NCBI GenBank assembly: GCA_937941095.1
Contig: CALDYJ010000064.1
Coordinates: 19,294 to 83,293 of the forward strand
DNA: 64,000 nucleotides
Direction: 5' to 3'
DNA from: an uncultured Saprospiraceae bacterium
GTDB lineage: Bacteria > Bacteroidota > Bacteroidia > Chitinophagales > Saprospiraceae
Shown in pieces: positions 63,762 to 64,000 of this stretch; position 1 is the first letter of the stretch; each line of letters opens with the position of its first letter. The position numbers were made by a program, and so were the translations under genes. The notes beneath the pieces were generated by a model that saw nothing but the letters and a program-made list of their open reading frames with translations, did no database searches and was not told where the DNA came from.

Positions 63762-64000
63762 ATGAGATTAAGCATTTTACAATTTTTTGCTTTTCTGGTT
63801 GTCACAAATCTTTTCTTTTCTTGTCAGGAGGATCCTACAGGTCCCAATGACAATCCAGAGTCTCTATCTCTGGCAGAAAGAAGAGAGCTTGGCGATCTGA
63901 TAGCTTCGGCAATAGAAGACCCTTCTTCTGGGTGTAATATATTTACACAAGCTGAATTTCCTGATCTAAATGATCATTTCAACGAATTATATAGACAAGC
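63762..64000 (+). CDS. Lipoprotein, N-terminal part (cut by window edge)
   Basis: The first 79 residues are visible. They form a lipoprotein signal peptide with lipobox FFSC (Cys21), followed by a polar linker (QEDPTGPNDNPESLSL) and the start of a helical domain (AERRELGDLIASAIED). The family cannot be named from this part. The frame is open to the right edge. Confidence 0.7.
   Translation, partial: MRLSILQFFAFLVVTNLFFSCQEDPTGPNDNPESLSLAERRELGDLIASAIEDPSSGCNIFTQAEFPDLNDHFNELYRQ

Noticed and set aside
1..64000. CRISPR array, prophage, insertion sequence, or defence or biosynthetic island.
   Set aside because: No regularly spaced repeats, transposase, integrase, phage structural genes or clustered accessory enzymes were found.

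Overview
This is an AT-rich stretch of ordinary chromosome from a Bacteroidota bacterium. The evidence is a PorQ-type subunit of the type IX secretion system, promoters of the TAnnTTTG type, DUF2723, DUF3109 and DUF5916 family proteins, a Cys-type TonB domain, and many lipoproteins with Bacteroidota-style lipoboxes. The gene set fits an aerobic, marine-type lineage such as Saprospiria, but I cannot fix the family from sequence alone. Both window edges cut genes: a BNR/sortilin-like lipoprotein on the left and a small lipoprotein on the right.

Layout. 1-5.6 kb: partial BNR lipoprotein, a small DUF6483-like protein, aspS, and a DUF5916 outer-membrane protein. 5.8-10.7 kb: a large class III cyclase/NTPase/TPR signalling protein overlapping an SdiA-regulated-like lipoprotein. 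10.7-17.3 kb: a beta-propeller/outer-membrane barrel protein, an MBL-fold hydrolase, a WG-repeat lipoprotein and rnhB. 17.7-25.3 kb: a TPR protein, a MORN-repeat lipoprotein coupled to porQ, UDP-glucose dehydrogenase, a PpiD-like chaperone and a DUF3109 protein. 25.5-31.6 kb: a mitochondrial-type citrate synthase, gcvH, a VanZ-like protein, TonB and an AsmA-like protein. 31.7-38.2 kb: tRNA-Val, a DUF2723 membrane protein, rpiB, an M28/glutaminyl-cyclase-like lipoprotein and cysS. 38.2-45.5 kb: an EEP-family membrane protein, two adjacent rhomboids, mutL, a small membrane protein, a long PurF-like protein and a pterin dehydratase. 45.6-51.9 kb: a DUF6252-like lipoprotein, an M42 peptidase, a flippase, a 54-residue membrane protein, an O6-alkylguanine methyltransferase, and a tlpA/TonB-C pair. 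51.9-58.7 kb: yicC-gmk-apaG, HU, a TPR protein, a 31-residue ribosomal-type protein (bS22/mS38 family), RNase G, a glycosyltransferase and pth. 58.8-64 kb: DinB, radical SAM/SPASM, a TPR protein, a long-chain acyl-CoA ligase and a partial lipoprotein.

Most genes are housekeeping or cell-envelope genes in short operons. Convergent neighbours are packed very tightly (0-4 bases apart or overlapping), and several pairs share one two-way terminator. I see no CRISPR array, prophage, insertion sequence, or compact defence or biosynthetic island.

The observations most worth following are: the cyclase, whose split catalytic residues and domain order resemble mammalian soluble adenylyl cyclase; a periplasmic thioredoxin gene four bases upstream of a secreted TonB-C protein that shares three cysteines with the TonB in this window; two small genes (54 and 31 residues); and a citrate synthase closely resembling the mitochondrial enzyme.
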